This document shows, one piece after another, positions 46,128 to 56,413 of a stretch of 64,000 nt of DNA. The DNA is from Pseudomonas antarctica (lineage in GTDB: Bacteria > Pseudomonadota > Gammaproteobacteria > Pseudomonadales > Pseudomonadaceae): contig NZ_UYXQ01000013.1 in assembly GCF_900624995.1 (NCBI RefSeq), positions 32,545 through 96,544 of the forward strand. Reading direction: 5' to 3'. Numbering within the stretch: the first letter of the stretch is position 1; each line of letters begins with the position of its first letter. The notes under the pieces were generated by a model. It saw only the letters and a program-made list of their open reading frames with translations, was not told the DNA's origin and searched no databases. Made by a program: the position numbers and the translations under genes.

Positions 46128-46273
46128 CCAACTAGCTCGTCACTTTGACTAAAAACAGTTCAATCCGACGACACATTGCGTCTTAATAACGAACGCTACG
46201 CGCCCTAAACTGGCTGCCATCTTTTCCTATACTCAACGGGCTACAACCCACCGAGTCGTCAGTAAGGTCAGCC

Positions 46274-47977
46274 ATGAGCATTCCGTCCAGCACCGTCAGC
46301 AAGACCCATCGCCATCCCGCCGACGGTAAAAAGCCCATCACTATCTTTGGCCCGGACTTTCCGTTTGCCTTTGATGACTGGATCGAGCACCCGGCAGGCT
46401 TGGGCAGCATTCCGGCGGCCAACCATGGCGCCGAAGTGGCGATTGTCGGTGCCGGGATCGCGGGCCTGGTGGCCGCTTACGAGTTGATGAAGCTGGGCCT
46501 GAAGCCGGTGGTGTACGAAGCCTCGAAAATGGGCGGCCGTTTGCGCTCCCAGGCGTTTGAAGGGGCCGAGGGCATCATCGCCGAGTTGGGCGGCATGCGT
46601 TTTCCGGTGTCGTCGACTGCCTTTTATCACTATGTGGACAAGCTGGGCCTGGAGACCAAACCCTTCCCCAACCCGCTGACGCCAGCCTCCGGCAGCACGG
46701 TGGTCGACCTCGAAGGCCAGACCCACTACGCGCAAAAACTCTCGGACTTACCGGTGCTGTTCCAGGAAGTCGCCGATGCGTGGGCGGATGCGCTGGAAGC
46801 TGGCTCGCAGTTCGGCGATATCCAGCAAGCCATCCGTGACCGCGACGTGCCGCGCCTCAAAGAGCTGTGGAACAAGCTGGTGCCGCTGTGGGACGACCGC
46901 ACGTTCTATGACTTCGTCGCCACTTCCAAGGCCTTTGCCAAACTGTCTTTTGCGCACCGCGAGGTGTTTGGGCAAGTCGGTTTCGGCACCGGCGGCTGGG
47001 ACTCGGACTTTCCCAATTCGATGCTGGAAATTTTCCGCGTGGTGATGACCAACTGCGACGACCACCAGCATTTGGTCGTTGGCGGCGTGGCGCAAGTGCC
47101 CATGGGCATCTGGCGTCACGTGCCGGAGCGTTGCGCTCACTGGCCAGCGGGTACCAGCCTCAGCTCATTGCATCGCGGCGCGCCACGGGCCGGCGTGAAA
47201 CGCATTGCCCACGCCGCCGACGGCCGTTTCGCGGTGACCGACAACTACGGCGACACCCGCGAATATGCCGCGGTACTGACCACCTGCCAGAGCTGGCTGC
47301 TGACCACCCAGATCGAATGCGACGAAACCCTGTTCTCGCAGAAAATGTGGATGGCCCTGGATCGCACGCGCTACATGCAATCGTCCAAGACGTTCGTGAT
47401 GGTCGACCGCCCGTTCTGGAAAGACAAAGACCCGGAAACCGGCCGCGACCTGATGAGCATGACCCTCACCGATCGCCTGACCCGTGGCACCTATTTGTTC
47501 GACAACGGCGACGACAAGCCAGGCGTGATTTGCCTGTCGTACTCGTGGATGAGCGACGCACTGAAAATGCTCCCGCAGCCCATCGACAAGCGGGTGAAAC
47601 TGGCCCTCGACGCACTGAAAAAGATCTACCCGAAAGTCGACATCAAGGCGCGCATCATCGGCGACCCGATCACCGTGTCCTGGGAAGCCGACCCGCACTT
47701 CCTCGGTGCTTTCAAAGGTGCGCTGCCCGGCCACTATCGCTACAACCAGCGGATGTATGCGCACTTCATGCAGAAGGACATGCCCGCCGAACAGCGTGGG
47801 ATTTTTATCGCCGGGGACGACGTTTCCTGGACGCCCGCCTGGGTGGAAGGCGCGGTGCAAACCTCGCTGAACGCGGTGTGGGGCATCATGACCCACTTCG
47901 GCGGCAGCACGCATCCGCAGAACCCTGGGCCGGGTGATGTATTTGACGAAATCGGCCCGATCGCCCTGGCCGATTAA
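46274..47977 (+). CDS. davB: Lysine 2-monooxygenase (flavin amine oxidase) DavB
   Basis: 567 residues. FAD-binding Rossmann motif VAIVGAGIAGLVAAYEL at about 56-72, the GGRLRSQ motif, and a C-terminal IFIAGDDVSWTPAWVEGAVQT typical of flavin monoamine oxidases. It also resembles tryptophan 2-monooxygenase (IaaM), but the following amidase gene and the Lrp regulator fit the davBA pathway that converts lysine to 5-aminovaleramide and 5-aminovalerate. Substrate is therefore inferred from context. The stop precedes davA by 10 bp. Confidence 0.88.
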   Translation: MSIPSSTVSKTHRHPADGKKPITIFGPDFPFAFDDWIEHPAGLGSIPAANHGAEVAIVGAGIAGLVAAYELMKLGLKPVVYEASKMGGRLRSQAFEGAEGIIAELGGMRFPVSSTAFYHYVDKLGLETKPFPNPLTPASGSTVVDLEGQTHYAQKLSDLPVLFQEVADAWADALEAGSQFGDIQQAIRDRDVPRLKELWNKLVPLWDDRTFYDFVATSKAFAKLSFAHREVFGQVGFGTGGWDSDFPNSMLEIFRVVMTNCDDHQHLVVGGVAQVPMGIWRHVPERCAHWPAGTSLSSLHRGAPRAGVKRIAHAADGRFAVTDNYGDTREYAAVLTTCQSWLLTTQIECDETLFSQKMWMALDRTRYMQSSKTFVMVDRPFWKDKDPETGRDLMSMTLTDRLTRGTYLFDNGDDKPGVICLSYSWMSDALKMLPQPIDKRVKLALDALKKIYPKVDIKARIIGDPITVSWEADPHFLGAFKGALPGHYRYNQRMYAHFMQKDMPAEQRGIFIAGDDVSWTPAWVEGAVQTSLNAVWGIMTHFGGSTHPQNPGPGDVFDEIGPIALAD

Positions 47978-47987
47978 GGAGTTGAGC

Positions 47988-48782
47988 ATGCGCGTCGCCC
48001 TGTACCAATGCCCGCCGCTACCGCTGGATGTGGCCGGTAACCTCAAGCGCCTGCATCAGCTGGCGCATGAGGCATCGGATGCCGATGTGCTGGTGCTGCC
48101 GGAGATGTTTCTCAGCGGCTACAACATCGGCGCCGAAGCGGTCGGCGCCCTTGCCGAATCTCAGGATGGGCCGTCCGCGCAGGCGATTGCCACCCTTGCC
48201 AAAAGCGCGGGGCTGGCGATTTTGTACGGCTACCCGGAGCGGGCCGAGGATGGGCAGATCTACAACGCCGTGCAGTTAATCGATGCCCACGGCCAGCGCC
48301 TGTGCAACTACCGCAAGACCCACCTGTTTGGTGATCTGGACCGCTCGATGTTCAGTGCCGGGGAAGATGATTTCCCGTTGGTGGAATTGAACGGCTGGAA
48401 GCTCGGATTCCTGATCTGCTACGACCTTGAATTTCCGGAAAATACCCGGCGTCTGGCCCTGGCCGGCGCCGAGTTGATCCTGGTGCCCACCGCCAATATG
48501 GCGCCGTTCGACTTTGTCGCCGACGTGACCGTGCGAGCGCGGGCCTATGAAAACCAGTGTTATGTGGCCTACGCCAACTACTGCGGGCAGGAAGGCGATA
48601 TTCACTATTGCGGGCAAAGCAGCATTGCTGCGCCCAATGGCCAGCGCGTCGCCCAGGCTGGGTTGGACGAGGCTTTGATCGTCGGGGCGCTGGACCGCCA
48701 GTCGATCCTTGATGCACGCGCCGCCAATCACTACCTGCAAGACCGTCGCCCGGCGTTGTACGGCGCACTGCACAAGCCCTGA
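47988..48782 (+). CDS. davA: 5-aminovaleramidase DavA (nitrilase family)
   Basis: 264 residues from the ATG at 47988, with AAGGAG eight bases upstream; the upstream frame belongs to davB. Carbon-nitrogen hydrolase with catalytic Glu in VLPEMFLSGY, Lys in YRKTHLFG and Cys in LICYDLEFPE. It hydrolyses 5-aminovaleramide to 5-aminovalerate after DavB. Length is normal. Confidence 0.9.
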   Translation: MRVALYQCPPLPLDVAGNLKRLHQLAHEASDADVLVLPEMFLSGYNIGAEAVGALAESQDGPSAQAIATLAKSAGLAILYGYPERAEDGQIYNAVQLIDAHGQRLCNYRKTHLFGDLDRSMFSAGEDDFPLVELNGWKLGFLICYDLEFPENTRRLALAGAELILVPTANMAPFDFVADVTVRARAYENQCYVAYANYCGQEGDIHYCGQSSIAAPNGQRVAQAGLDEALIVGALDRQSILDARAANHYLQDRRPALYGALHKP

Positions 48783-48841
48783 CGCAGCCGGTTTGTCAGC
48801 GGTTTGTTAACATGGTCACATCCTACGTTTCGGAAGTGCCC

Positions 48842-51217
48842 ATGCCTGCGCCGGCCCACCCTCATCACCTTCACCTGACCCTGACCAACGGCCTGCGGGT
48901 TTCCCTGCGCCATGCGCCGCGTCTGAAGCGCTGCGCTGCGGTTTTACGGGTGGCTGCGGGCAGCCATGACGTGTCATTGGCGTGGCCGGGGCTGGCGCAT
49001 TTTCTTGAGCATCTATTGTTTCTCGGGACGGAGCGTTTTCCGGCAAGCGAAGGGCTGATGGCCTACGTACAACGCCATGGCGGGGAGATCAACGCCAGCA
49101 CCCGCGAGCGCACTACGGATTTCTTCTTTGAGCTGCCGGTGGCGACGTTTGCAAATGGGCTGGAACGGTTGGCGGACATGCTCACCCACCCGCGCCTGGC
49201 GATTGAAGATCAGTTGCGTGAGCGCGAAGTGCTGCACGCGGAGTTTGTCGCCTGGTCCCAGGATGCCAAGGCGCAGCAGCAGGTTGCGCTACTCAAAGGC
49301 TTGGCTGCTGATCATCCGCTGTGCGGTTTTCATGCGGGTAATCGCGACAGTTTGCCTGTGGAGCGTGAGGCATTTCAGCAAGCACTGCGGGAATTCCACG
49401 CGCATTTTTACCAAAGCGGGCAGATGACCTTGAGCCTTGCTGGCCCGCAATCATTGGATGAGCTGCAAGCCTTGGCGCAGCAATTCAGCGAGGCATTGGC
49501 CTCGGGGCCTTTACACCCACAGACCGAACCGCCCGCACTGATGCGAGGCGCAGCACACGCCTATCAACATGCCGCCAATCATCACCAGCACCACGTCATT
49601 GCCTGTGACGTACCCCGCGAAGCACTGGATTTTCTCTGCATCTGGCTCAACGCCTCGGCGCCCGGCGGCTTGCTGGCGGAGCTGAAGGCGCGAAAGCTCG
49701 CGAGCGCACTGCAAGCATCCGTGCTCTATCACTTCGCCGGGCAAGCGCTGCTGGATATCGACATTACCCTCGGCGCCAAGGGCGATTCGGCTACTCAGAT
49801 CGAAGCGTTGTTGCACGACTGGCTGAGCTTTTTCGTACAGAGCGATTGGACGCCGTTACGAGAAGAGTTCGCCTTGCTGAACGCCCGCCAGCAACAGATC
49901 CAGGGGGCCCTGGCACTGGCTCGCAACGACAGCGAAGACTTGTCGGAACAGGGCGTCGCAGCCTTGAAGCGCCTGCTCGATTCACTGCACCTGCCGCTCT
50001 GCGAGCACACCTGGCAGTTGCCGCCCAACAATCCATTCCTGCGCCCACCGGTCAAGGAAGAACGCGCGGGGTTGATACGCGGCCAAACCAGCGCTCACAG
50101 AGGTTTGCGCACCTTTGCCCAGGACCGCTCGCGGGGACGTCGAGACGTATCGGCACTGACCTTCAGCCAAGCCTTGGCGGAAGACACCGATGAGGGTGCG
50201 CTTTATCTGCAGTGGCGTTTCGATTGCGCCGTGCCCGCCGGCCTGGAAAACGCATTGCAGCCATTGCGTGAAAATGCCCGCCAGGCCGGAATCGAATTGT
50301 CTTTCGAAACACTCGCCAATGACTGGCGGGTGAAAATGGTCGGCCTTCACGAGCCTATGCCTGCCGTGGTCGAAGCGCTGGCGCTTAACCTGAGCCAATC
50401 CGGTGAGCCGCCGTCGCCATTCACCCAAACGCCGATGATTGCCATCCGAGCGCTGCTCAAGGCGTTACCCGCTTACTGTGTTGGTACGGGCGTTGGGCCG
50501 AGTGAAACACCCGCGTCATGGACCACCGCACGCTGGCAAGGCCTGGGAGCAGGGTTGCCCACAACATGTGCGGCAGCAATCAAAACCGCCACAGCGCGAT
50601 TGCCTGGGCAGCCAGTAACCATCGAATACACGCCGCAAAACCTCGACGGGCAGCGACTCTGGCACGAGGTGAAGACCGAATCCAGCGAGGCCGCGTTGCT
50701 ATTGTTTTGCCCAACGCCGACGTCATCTCTGGACGATGAAGCGGCATGGCGCCTGCTCGCGCATCTGCTCCAAGGGCCGTTCTACCAGCGGCTGCGCGTC
50801 GAACTGCAAATCGGCTACGCCGTATTCAGCGGTATCCGACAGATCAACGGGCAAACCGGCCTGCTGTTTGGCGTGCAATCTCCAAGTGCTTCCCTGGCTG
50901 GGATCATTGAGCACCTGCAGACCTTCCTGGCGCAGCTCCCGGCGTTGATCGACAACAGTGCCGACCTGGGCAACCAGCCCCTGGCAGAGCAATTGACCGC
51001 CCAGGCATTACCCATCGCCCAAGCCGCCGACCTGCTCTGGCACGCGCATATGTCTGGCCATTCGTCGGGTTATCTGGAGCAGCTTCAAGCACTGATCCAA
51101 ACCCGCACGCGCGAGGATTTGCAGCACGCCGCGCGGCAACTCAACGACACCGCAGGCGGCTGGCGCTGTGTGGCCAACGGCCCGCCCTGTGAGGGTTTCT
51201 GGCAAACCGCAGGCTGA
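48842..51217 (+). CDS. pqqF: Pyrroloquinoline quinone biosynthesis peptidase PqqF
   Basis: 791 residues from the ATG at 48842, which has GGAAG six bases upstream; an ATG at 48812 is less likely. An M16 zinc-peptidase with the inverted motif HFLEH (in LAHFLEHLLFLGTERFP). It is thought to trim processed PqqA to the Glu-Tyr precursor of PQQ. Two M16 halves are visible; as usual only the first has the zinc motif. It precedes pqqA. Confidence 0.9.
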   Translation: MPAPAHPHHLHLTLTNGLRVSLRHAPRLKRCAAVLRVAAGSHDVSLAWPGLAHFLEHLLFLGTERFPASEGLMAYVQRHGGEINASTRERTTDFFFELPVATFANGLERLADMLTHPRLAIEDQLREREVLHAEFVAWSQDAKAQQQVALLKGLAADHPLCGFHAGNRDSLPVEREAFQQALREFHAHFYQSGQMTLSLAGPQSLDELQALAQQFSEALASGPLHPQTEPPALMRGAAHAYQHAANHHQHHVIACDVPREALDFLCIWLNASAPGGLLAELKARKLASALQASVLYHFAGQALLDIDITLGAKGDSATQIEALLHDWLSFFVQSDWTPLREEFALLNARQQQIQGALALARNDSEDLSEQGVAALKRLLDSLHLPLCEHTWQLPPNNPFLRPPVKEERAGLIRGQTSAHRGLRTFAQDRSRGRRDVSALTFSQALAEDTDEGALYLQWRFDCAVPAGLENALQPLRENARQAGIELSFETLANDWRVKMVGLHEPMPAVVEALALNLSQSGEPPSPFTQTPMIAIRALLKALPAYCVGTGVGPSETPASWTTARWQGLGAGLPTTCAAAIKTATARLPGQPVTIEYTPQNLDGQRLWHEVKTESSEAALLLFCPTPTSSLDDEAAWRLLAHLLQGPFYQRLRVELQIGYAVFSGIRQINGQTGLLFGVQSPSASLAGIIEHLQTFLAQLPALIDNSADLGNQPLAEQLTAQALPIAQAADLLWHAHMSGHSSGYLEQLQALIQTRTREDLQHAARQLNDTAGGWRCVANGPPCEGFWQTAG

Positions 51218-51372
51218 TCATTGCCGGCCCTGCAAAAGGCTTTTGCCACCAAGACAGCGCTAACTTGAAAAGAATTGCGTAACATTCATACGCACACCTC
51301 TGAACATCTCCGGTTGGAGGTGGACTATATGTATGAGTATTGAACGTCCCATCCCTTCGTAGGAGTATAAAT

Positions 51373-51447
51373 ATGTCTTGGTCCAAACCTGCTTACACTG
51401 ATCTGCGTATTGGTTTCGAAGTCACCATGTACTTCGCCAGCCGTTGA
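51373..51447 (+). CDS. pqqA: PQQ precursor peptide PqqA
   Basis: 24 residues, [15 protein letters not shown] then EVTMYFASR. Glu16 and Tyr20 (spacing E-x3-Y) are the two residues crosslinked by PqqE and built into PQQ. AGGAG at 51360-51364 precedes the ATG at good spacing. The gene is followed by a terminator-like hairpin before pqqB. Confidence 0.97.
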   Translation: MSWSKPAYTDLRIGFEVTMYFASR

Positions 51448-51462
51448 TTGGCTGAGTAATAC

Positions 51463-51490
51463 AACGCCTCGGTTCGCCCGGGGCGTTTTT
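51463..51490 (+). terminator. Attenuating terminator between pqqA and pqqB
   Basis: AACGCC-T-CGG, loop TTCG, then CCG-G-GGCGTT and a T-run. It likely lets pqqA be transcribed more than pqqBCDE, as reported for pqq operons. Confidence 0.75.
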
Positions 51491-51517
51491 GTTTTGAGCT
51501 TTACTGATGGAGCGATC

Positions 51518-52429
51518 ATGTTTGTCCAGATTCTAGGTTCCGCCGCCGGCGGTGGCTTCCCGCAGTGGAACTGCAACTGCGTGAACTGCGCAGGCTTTCG
51601 CGACGGCAGCCTGCGGGCCCTGGCGCGTACTCAATCATCCATCGCGATCTCCGACGATGGCGTCAATTGGGTGCTGTGCAACGCGTCACCGGATATCCGC
51701 GCACAGTTGCAAGGCTTTGCACCGATGCAACCCGGCCGTGCCCTGCGCGATACCGGCATCAGCGCGATCATCCTGATGGACAGCCAAATCGACCACACCA
51801 CTGGCCTGTTGAGCCTGCGCGAAGGCTGCCCACACCAAGTGTGGTGCACCGACATGGTTCATGAAGATTTGAGCACCGGCTTCCCGCTGTTCACCATGCT
51901 CACGCACTGGAATGGCGGCCTGGCCTGGAACCGCATTGAGCTGGACGCCAGCTTCACCATCCCCGCCTGCCCCAACCTGCGTTTCACCCCGCTGCCACTG
52001 CGCAGCGCCGCGCCGCCCTACTCGCCGCACCGCTTCGACCCGCACCCTGGCGACAACATCGGCCTGATCGTCGAAGACCTGCGCACCGGCGGCAAACTGT
52101 TCTACGCCCCGGGCCTGGGCAAGGTCGACGCGCCGCTGCTGGAGATCATGGCCGGCAGCGATTGCCTGTTGGTGGACGGCACGATGTGGGACGACGATGA
52201 AATGCAGCGCCGTGGCGTCGGCACCCGTACCGGTCGCGAGATGGGCCACTTGGCACAGAACGGCCCCGGCGGCATGCTCGAAGTACTGGAGCAGTTGCCC
52301 GAGCAGCGCAAGGTGCTTATCCACATCAACAACACCAACCCGATCCTCGATGAAGACTCCCCCGAGCGCGCTGAGCTGGTGCGGCGTAATGTCGAAGTGG
52401 CTTACGACGGCATGAGCATTGAGTTGTAG
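51518..52429 (+). CDS. pqqB: Pyrroloquinoline quinone biosynthesis protein PqqB
   Basis: 303 residues from the ATG at 51518 ([24 protein letters not shown]). A metallo-beta-lactamase-fold hydroxylase family member; the Cys pairs in the first 25 residues and the [11 protein letters not shown] metal motif are visible. It acts on the PqqE-crosslinked intermediate in the accepted pathway model. Followed by pqqC after 11 bp. Confidence 0.94.
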   Translation: MFVQILGSAAGGGFPQWNCNCVNCAGFRDGSLRALARTQSSIAISDDGVNWVLCNASPDIRAQLQGFAPMQPGRALRDTGISAIILMDSQIDHTTGLLSLREGCPHQVWCTDMVHEDLSTGFPLFTMLTHWNGGLAWNRIELDASFTIPACPNLRFTPLPLRSAAPPYSPHRFDPHPGDNIGLIVEDLRTGGKLFYAPGLGKVDAPLLEIMAGSDCLLVDGTMWDDDEMQRRGVGTRTGREMGHLAQNGPGGMLEVLEQLPEQRKVLIHINNTNPILDEDSPERAELVRRNVEVAYDGMSIEL

Positions 52430-52440
52430 GAGCAGACCAC

Positions 52441-53193
52441 ATGACTGACACACCGCTGACGCCTGCCGAGTTCGAGCATGCCTTGCGTGCCAAGGGCGCC
52501 CTCTACCATATCCATCACCCGTACCACGTGGCGATGTATGAAGGCAGCGCCACCCGCGAGCAGATCCAGGGTTGGGTCGCCAACCGTTTCTACTATCAAG
52601 TGAACATCCCGCTCAAGGATGCCGCGATCCTGGCCAACTGCCCGGACCGCGAGATCCGCCGCGAGTGGATCCAGCGCCTGCTTGACCACGATGGCGCCCC
52701 CGGTGAAGACGGCGGCATTGAGGCCTGGTTGCGTCTGGGCCAGGCCGTCGGCCTCGACCCGGACCAACTGCGCTCCCAGGAACTGGTGCTGCCCGGCGTG
52801 CGTTTCGCGGTGGACGCCTACGTCAACTTTGCCCGCCGCGCCAGCTGGCAGGAAGCCGCCAGCAGCTCGCTGACCGAGCTGTTCGCGCCGCAGATCCACC
52901 AATCGCGCCTCGACAGCTGGCCGCAGCACTACCCGTGGATCGACCCCACCGGCTATGAATATTTCCGCACCCGCCTGGGCCAGGCCCGGCGCGACGTGGA
53001 ACACGGGCTGGCGATCACGCTGCAGCACTACACCACCCGCGTGGGCCAGGAGCGCATGTTGGAAATTCTCCAGTTCAAACTGGACATCCTGTGGAGCATG
53101 CTGGATGCCATGAGCATGGCCTATGAACTGAACCGCCCGCCCTATCACAGCGTGACCAAGCAGCGGGTGTGGCATAAGGGGATCGCCCTATGA
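52441..53193 (+). CDS. pqqC: Pyrroloquinoline-quinone synthase PqqC
   Basis: 250 residues, a heme-oxygenase-like helical protein that carries out the final ring closure and oxidation to PQQ. Family features: [30 protein letters not shown] and [15 protein letters not shown]. Its stop overlaps pqqD by four bases. Confidence 0.95.
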   Translation: MTDTPLTPAEFEHALRAKGALYHIHHPYHVAMYEGSATREQIQGWVANRFYYQVNIPLKDAAILANCPDREIRREWIQRLLDHDGAPGEDGGIEAWLRLGQAVGLDPDQLRSQELVLPGVRFAVDAYVNFARRASWQEAASSSLTELFAPQIHQSRLDSWPQHYPWIDPTGYEYFRTRLGQARRDVEHGLAITLQHYTTRVGQERMLEILQFKLDILWSMLDAMSMAYELNRPPYHSVTKQRVWHKGIAL

Positions 53194-53465
53194 GCGTTGA
53201 TCGCAGCAGAAAACCGACCTGGCGCCAGGGCTATCGCTACCAATACGAGCCGGCGCAAAAAGGCCACGTGTTGCTCTACCCCGAAGGCATGATCAAGCTC
53301 AACGACAGCGCCGCACTGATTGGCGGCTTGATCGACGGCGAGCGCGACGTGGCCGCCATCATCGCCGAGCTGGATAAACAATTCCCCGGCGTGCCTGAAC
53401 TCGGCAAAGACATCGAGGATTTCATGGAGGTCGCCCGTGCTGAGCATTGGATCACCCTTGCCTGA
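53190..53465 (+). CDS. pqqD: PqqA-binding chaperone PqqD
   Basis: 91 residues, winged-helix RiPP recognition element that presents PqqA to PqqE. Contains [29 protein letters not shown], the typical PqqD core. The end overlaps the start of pqqE by 29 nt, so D and E are made together. Confidence 0.94.
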   Translation: MSVDRSRKPTWRQGYRYQYEPAQKGHVLLYPEGMIKLNDSAALIGGLIDGERDVAAIIAELDKQFPGVPELGKDIEDFMEVARAEHWITLA

Positions 53466-54588
53466 AAAACCACCTGTTGGCCTGCCGCTGTGGCTGCTCG
53501 CCGAGTTGACTTATCGCTGCCCGTTGCAGTGCCCGTATTGCTCCAACCCGCTTGATTTTGCCGAGCAGGGCAAGGAGCTGAGCACCGAACAGTGGATTAA
53601 GGTATTTCGCGAAGCGCGGGAAATGGGTGCCGCGCAATTGGGCTTTTCCGGCGGCGAACCGCTGGTGCGCCAGGACCTTGCCGAACTGATCGCCGAGGCG
53701 CGCAAGCTGGGCTTCTACACCAACCTGATCACTTCCGGCATCGGCCTGACCGAGCAGAAAATCAGCGACTTCAAGAAAGCCGGGCTGGACCACATCCAGA
53801 TCAGTTTTCAGGCCAGCGACGAACAGGTAAACAACTTGCTGGCCGGCTCAAAAAAGGCCTTCGCGCAAAAGCTGGAAATGGCCCGCGCGGTGAAAGCGCA
53901 TGGCTACCCGATGGTGCTGAACTTTGTCACCCATCGGCATAATATCGACAAGATCGACCGCATCATTGAGCTGTGTATCGCTTTGGAGGCGGACTTCGTA
54001 GAGCTCGCCACTTGCCAGTTCTACGGCTGGGCGCAGCTCAATCGTGTGGGGCTGCTGCCGACTAAAGAACAGTTGGTGCGCGCCGAACGCGTCACCAACG
54101 AATACCGCGCCAAGCTGGAAGCCGAAGGCCACCCGTGCAAGCTGATCTTCGTCACGCCGGATTACTACGAAGAGCGCCCGAAAGCCTGCATGAATGGATG
54201 GGGCAGCATCTTTCTGACGGTAACGCCGGACGGCACCGCCCTGCCCTGCCACGGTGCGCGACAAATGCCGGTGCAATTTCCGAATGTGCGCGACCACAGC
54301 ATGCAGCACATCTGGTACGACTCGTTTGGCTTCAACCGCTTTCGCGGCTACGACTGGATGCCTGAACCCTGCCGTTCATGCGACGAGAAGGAAAAAGACT
54401 TCGGCGGCTGTCGCTGCCAGTCATTCATGCTCACGGGTGATGCGAGCAACGCCGACCCGGTGTGTAGCAAGTCCGAGCAGCACGGCATCATCCTGCAAGC
54501 GCGGGAAGAAGCCGAACACGCCACTCAGACCATCGAGCAACTGGCCTTTCGCAACGAGCGTAATTCACGGCTCATCGCAAAAGGCTGA
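53437..54588 (+). CDS. pqqE: PqqA peptide cyclase PqqE (radical SAM)
   Basis: 383 residues from a GTG at 53437, with GGAGG at 53426-53430, inside pqqD. Radical SAM motif CPLQCPYC (C-x3-C-x2-C) and C-terminal SPASM cysteines ([24 protein letters not shown]). It forms the Glu-Tyr carbon-carbon bond in PqqA. Last gene of this pqq set; no pqqG-type protease follows. Confidence 0.95.
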   Translation: MLSIGSPLPEKPPVGLPLWLLAELTYRCPLQCPYCSNPLDFAEQGKELSTEQWIKVFREAREMGAAQLGFSGGEPLVRQDLAELIAEARKLGFYTNLITSGIGLTEQKISDFKKAGLDHIQISFQASDEQVNNLLAGSKKAFAQKLEMARAVKAHGYPMVLNFVTHRHNIDKIDRIIELCIALEADFVELATCQFYGWAQLNRVGLLPTKEQLVRAERVTNEYRAKLEAEGHPCKLIFVTPDYYEERPKACMNGWGSIFLTVTPDGTALPCHGARQMPVQFPNVRDHSMQHIWYDSFGFNRFRGYDWMPEPCRSCDEKEKDFGGCRCQSFMLTGDASNADPVCSKSEQHGIILQAREEAEHATQTIEQLAFRNERNSRLIAKG

Positions 54589-54593
54589 GGGTT

Positions 54594-54752
54594 TCAGCGC
54601 TTGGCGATGATGTACACGGCGTGAATGATCCCCGGGAAGTAACCGCACAAGGTCAGCAGGATGTTCAGCCAGAATGCGCCGGCGAAACCCACTTGCAGGA
54701 ACACACCCAGTGGTGGCAGCAGAATGGCGATGATGATGCGAATAATATCCAT
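54594..54752 (-). CDS. YqaE/Pmp3 family small membrane protein
   Basis: 52 residues from the ATG at 54752; the longer frame upstream has no family similarity. Two membrane helices with MDIIRIIIAILLPPLGVFLQ and LNILLTLCGYFPGIIHAVYII, the Pmp3/YqaE signature. Members are stress- or salt-related proteolipids. Convergent with pqqE. Confidence 0.9.
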   Translation of the reverse strand: MDIIRIIIAILLPPLGVFLQVGFAGAFWLNILLTLCGYFPGIIHAVYIIAKR

Positions 54753-54861
54753 GGGTTCAACTCCAGAAAGTCGGCTCGTGTGAGCCGTGTAGCTAATCGA
54801 CCCTGGCCGTTCGTAAGGGTTCAGTGAGTTCTGGCACTGGGCCATCCTTCAGTAAGCAGAC

Positions 54862-54901
54862 AAAAAAACGCCCCCAGCCAAAAGAATCAGGCTGGAGGCG
54901 C
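54862..54901 (-). terminator. Terminator of the aminotransferase gene
   Basis: On the minus strand CGCCTCCAGCC, loop, GGCTGGGGGCG and a run of seven T. It ends transcripts from the 54936-56204 gene. Confidence 0.85.
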
Positions 54902-54935
54902 CGCGTAGGCCGCGAGACGGTTCTGGAATGTGCGG

Positions 54936-56204
54936 TTAAACGGCGATGCCCTTGCGGCATTGCAGTTGCGCGGTGCGCACGCGGGAGAAGGCCCGGGCAA
55001 GACGCAGGAGCATTTCGTCGATGTTGCTTTTGCTCACCGTCAAGGCAGGCGTGAAGCGCAGGCAATTGGGTTGCGGGGCGTTGAGGATCAGGCCTTCGTG
55101 CAGCGCTGCCTTTAACACGGCATCTGCGCAATCATCCGACAGCGTCAGGCCCCACATCAGGCCCTGACCGAGCAATTGGCCGTGGTCGTAGCGGTAAGCC
55201 AAGCGCGCGAGCCCTTCGGCCAGGTAAAGCCCGGCTTCGCGCACCTGCTCCAGGAAGCCGTGCTCCAGCACCGCATCGAGTACCGCCACTCCGGCTGAGG
55301 CCATCAACGCATTGCCATGATGGGTGCCGTCCAACTCGCCCACCTCGAAGCAACAGGCGTTGCCCCGCGCCAGCAGTGCGGCCAACGGTACGCCGCCGCC
55401 CAGGCCTTTGCCGAGGGTGATGATGTCGGCGCGTACGCCGTACTGTTGTTCAGCGAGCAACGCGCCGCAACGGCCGATACCGGTTTGCACTTCATCAAGG
55501 ATCAGCAGAATGCCCAGCTCGCGGCACAGGCGCTCGACGCCTTTGAGATAGTGTTCCGTTGCGGGAATGACCCCGGCTTCGCTCTGAATTGGCTCCAGCA
55601 TAATCGCGACGGTTTGCGCATCGACCGCAGCGTGCAGGGCTGGCAGGTCGTTGAAAGGCACGTGACTGAAGCCCGGCAACTGCGGCTCAAAACGGTTTGC
55701 AATCGCGCCTGCCGAAGCCGCCATCGCTGCGAAACCGCGACCATGGCAACCGTTGCTGGCGGTGATAATGCGGTAGGCGCCGCCGCGATGCAGTTGCCCC
55801 CATTTGCGTGCCAGCTTGATCGCCGCTTCGCAGGCTTGCGCGCCGCTGTTGAGCAGGTAAGCCTGGCCGCTACCGGTGCGCTGACACAGCCTGTCGACGA
55901 GGTTCAGTTGCGCGCGGTTATACAAGCCGCTACCCGCGTTGATCAGCGCTTGAGTTTGATCGGCCAAGGCGTGGATCAACACTTGCGGGCTGTGGCCCAG
56001 GCTATTGGCGGCGCGGCCCTGGCTGAAGTCCAGGTAAGCCCGATCGTCGCTGTCCCAGAGCCAGGAACCTTGGCCGCGCACGAAAACTTGAGGCGGTCGC
56101 GCCACCGTCGGCATCAGACATTCACTGGAGAGATGGTCGCGCGGGGCGTCCAGGATCAGGTCATCCAGACTCGCCGCGGGGCGACGCATATTGAACAGGT
56201 TCAC
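54936..56204 (-). CDS. Class III aminotransferase, acetylornithine aminotransferase-like
   Basis: 422 residues. PLP fold type I: LNSGAQACEAAIKLAR, SNGCHGRGFAAM, LILDEVQTGIGRCG with the cofactor Asp, and the Schiff-base Lys in ITLGKGLGGGVP. It is close to ArgD-type acetylornithine aminotransferases, but Pseudomonas usually has another copy for arginine synthesis, so substrate is uncertain. It is divergent from a LysR gene that probably regulates it. Confidence 0.85.
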   Translation of the reverse strand: MNLFNMRRPAASLDDLILDAPRDHLSSECLMPTVARPPQVFVRGQGSWLWDSDDRAYLDFSQGRAANSLGHSPQVLIHALADQTQALINAGSGLYNRAQLNLVDRLCQRTGSGQAYLLNSGAQACEAAIKLARKWGQLHRGGAYRIITASNGCHGRGFAAMAASAGAIANRFEPQLPGFSHVPFNDLPALHAAVDAQTVAIMLEPIQSEAGVIPATEHYLKGVERLCRELGILLILDEVQTGIGRCGALLAEQQYGVRADIITLGKGLGGGVPLAALLARGNACCFEVGELDGTHHGNALMASAGVAVLDAVLEHGFLEQVREAGLYLAEGLARLAYRYDHGQLLGQGLMWGLTLSDDCADAVLKAALHEGLILNAPQPNCLRFTPALTVSKSNIDEMLLRLARAFSRVRTAQLQCRKGIAV

Positions 56205-56413
56205 AGCTCACCCCCGATAGCAACCTGACCATGGTCGATGCAGCCCCGAAAAACCACCTTGAGGTGTTTTGCCTTGCCTATGTAACCGCTATCAACAGAT
56301 ACGCTGTTCATTGCCAGATCCGGCCCTGTAAACCCTGCGAATAGGCGCTAGACTAGGCGTCAAAGGGGCCAACGGCCATTTCGTTTTTCCAGCTTTTTCG
56401 ATAAGTAATCCTT

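Noticed and set aside
46274..47977. Tryptophan 2-monooxygenase for indole-acetic acid synthesis (iaaM)
   Set aside because: Sequence type allows it, but the downstream amidase and upstream Lrp regulator match the conserved davBA lysine pathway next to the pqq genes.
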